This document shows, one piece after another, positions 34,362-34,680 of a DNA stretch of 34,680 nucleotides. Made by a program: the position numbers and the translations under genes. Under the pieces are notes generated by a model that was not told where the DNA came from, ran no database searches, and saw nothing but the letters and a program-made list of their open reading frames with translations. Each line of letters opens with the position of its first letter. The first letter of the stretch is position 1. Origin of the DNA: Bacillus sp. Marseille-P3661 (GTDB lineage Bacteria; Bacillota; Bacilli; Bacillales; Bacillaceae_J); NCBI RefSeq assembly GCF_900240995.1, contig NZ_LT965958.1, forward strand, positions 1 through 34,680, written 5' to 3'.

Positions 34362-34680
34362 CTTCATAAAAAACAAAGAAGCTCGATGATGAGGAAAATG
34401 TGCTAAAAATATCGGGAGAAAGCTCTTCGTAAGGCCGATGAAGAGGAAACCAGGGTGGAAAAAACGAGAGAAAGCCCTTCATAAGGCCAATGAAGAGGAA
34501 ACGGAGCAAGAAAAAACGGTAGAAACCCTTTCATAAGGCCGATGAAGAGTAAACGGAGCAAGAAAAAACGGTAGAAAGCCCTTCATAAGGCCGATGAAGA
34601 GGAAAAGGAGCAAGAAAGAGCGGAAGAACCCTCTTCATAAGGCCGATGAAGAGGAAACGGAGCAAGAAAAAACGGTAGAA
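34362..34680. repeat. Second 52-bp tandem array, running off the window (array 2)
   Basis: The block AAGGCC(G/A)ATGAAGAG recurs at 34431, 34483, 34535, 34587 and 34639, and in decayed form at 34379, all 52 bases apart. Each unit has the palindrome CTTCAT-AAGGCCG-ATGAAG and then a 33-base purine-rich stretch with AGGAAACGGAGCAAG and AAAAAACGGTAGAAA. The sequence is unrelated to array 1 but the period and plan are the same. No open frame crosses it. The first unit is the most diverged, as in array 1. Confidence 0.92.

Noticed and set aside
34362-34680. Coding repeat protein
   Set aside because: 52 is not a multiple of three, so the frame changes with each unit, and no long open frame crosses the array.

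Overview
The window looks like a chromosomal segment of a low-GC Gram-positive spore-former relative (Bacillaceae in the broad sense). The base composition is AT-rich, ribosome binding sites are strong AGGAGG types, GTG and TTG starts are common, and many products have Bacillus-type counterparts (HemAT, a YwdH-like aldehyde dehydrogenase, a YfkJ-like phosphatase, a YhcX-like nitrilase/GNAT set, YkqA-like cyclotransferases). No rRNA, tRNA, CRISPR or intact insertion sequence was seen. Family calls rest on motifs read by eye; no database search was possible.

Layout. 1-1 kb: a DUF3891 gene on the minus strand with terminator hairpins. 1.3-5 kb: a three-gene operon (unknown multi-pass membrane protein, HyuC/AllC-type amidohydrolase, M20D amidohydrolase), probably import and hydrolysis of a carbamoylated or acylated amino compound. 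5.2-8.4 kb: a SWIM/SNF2 helicase. 8.5-10 kb: a small cupin and two adjacent gamma-glutamylcyclotransferase-like genes. 10.1-15.5 kb: a ROK-type regulator, then a TRAP-TAXI module (fused permease, MBL-fold hydrolase, TAXI binding lipoprotein). Each of these three genes is preceded by a copy of one 23-bp palindrome, the first copy lying just downstream of a near-consensus promoter.

15.6-17.2 kb holds a non-coding array of about 30 units with an exact 52-bp period; each unit is a small palindrome plus a purine-rich spacer. A second array, unrelated in sequence but with the same 52-bp period and plan, starts near 34.36 kb and runs off the window. 17.2-18.4 kb: a divergent pair, a helix-turn-helix-like helical protein and a von Willebrand A protein. 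18.5-25.3 kb: aldehyde dehydrogenase (minus), then exopolyphosphatase, polyphosphate kinase and the heme sensor HemAT. Four TTNACA-type repeats at exactly 11-bp spacing precede ppk and look like a PhoP box; a two-repeat version precedes hemAT.

25.3-28.1 kb: a decayed transposase fragment, a small lipoprotein, and a secreted ComEC-like MBL/HhH lipoprotein followed by a DUF3006 gene. 28.3-31.6 kb (minus strand): nitrilase-family hydrolase with two GNAT acetyltransferases, and an XRE-cupin regulator. 31.8-33.2 kb: carboxylesterase plus LigB-type dioxygenase. 33.3-34.2 kb (minus): low-molecular-weight tyrosine phosphatase and a Nudix hydrolase. The most notable items are the twin 52-bp arrays, the ROK/TRAP operator set with a regulator lacking the usual sugar-binding residues, and the PhoP-type control of polyphosphate synthesis.
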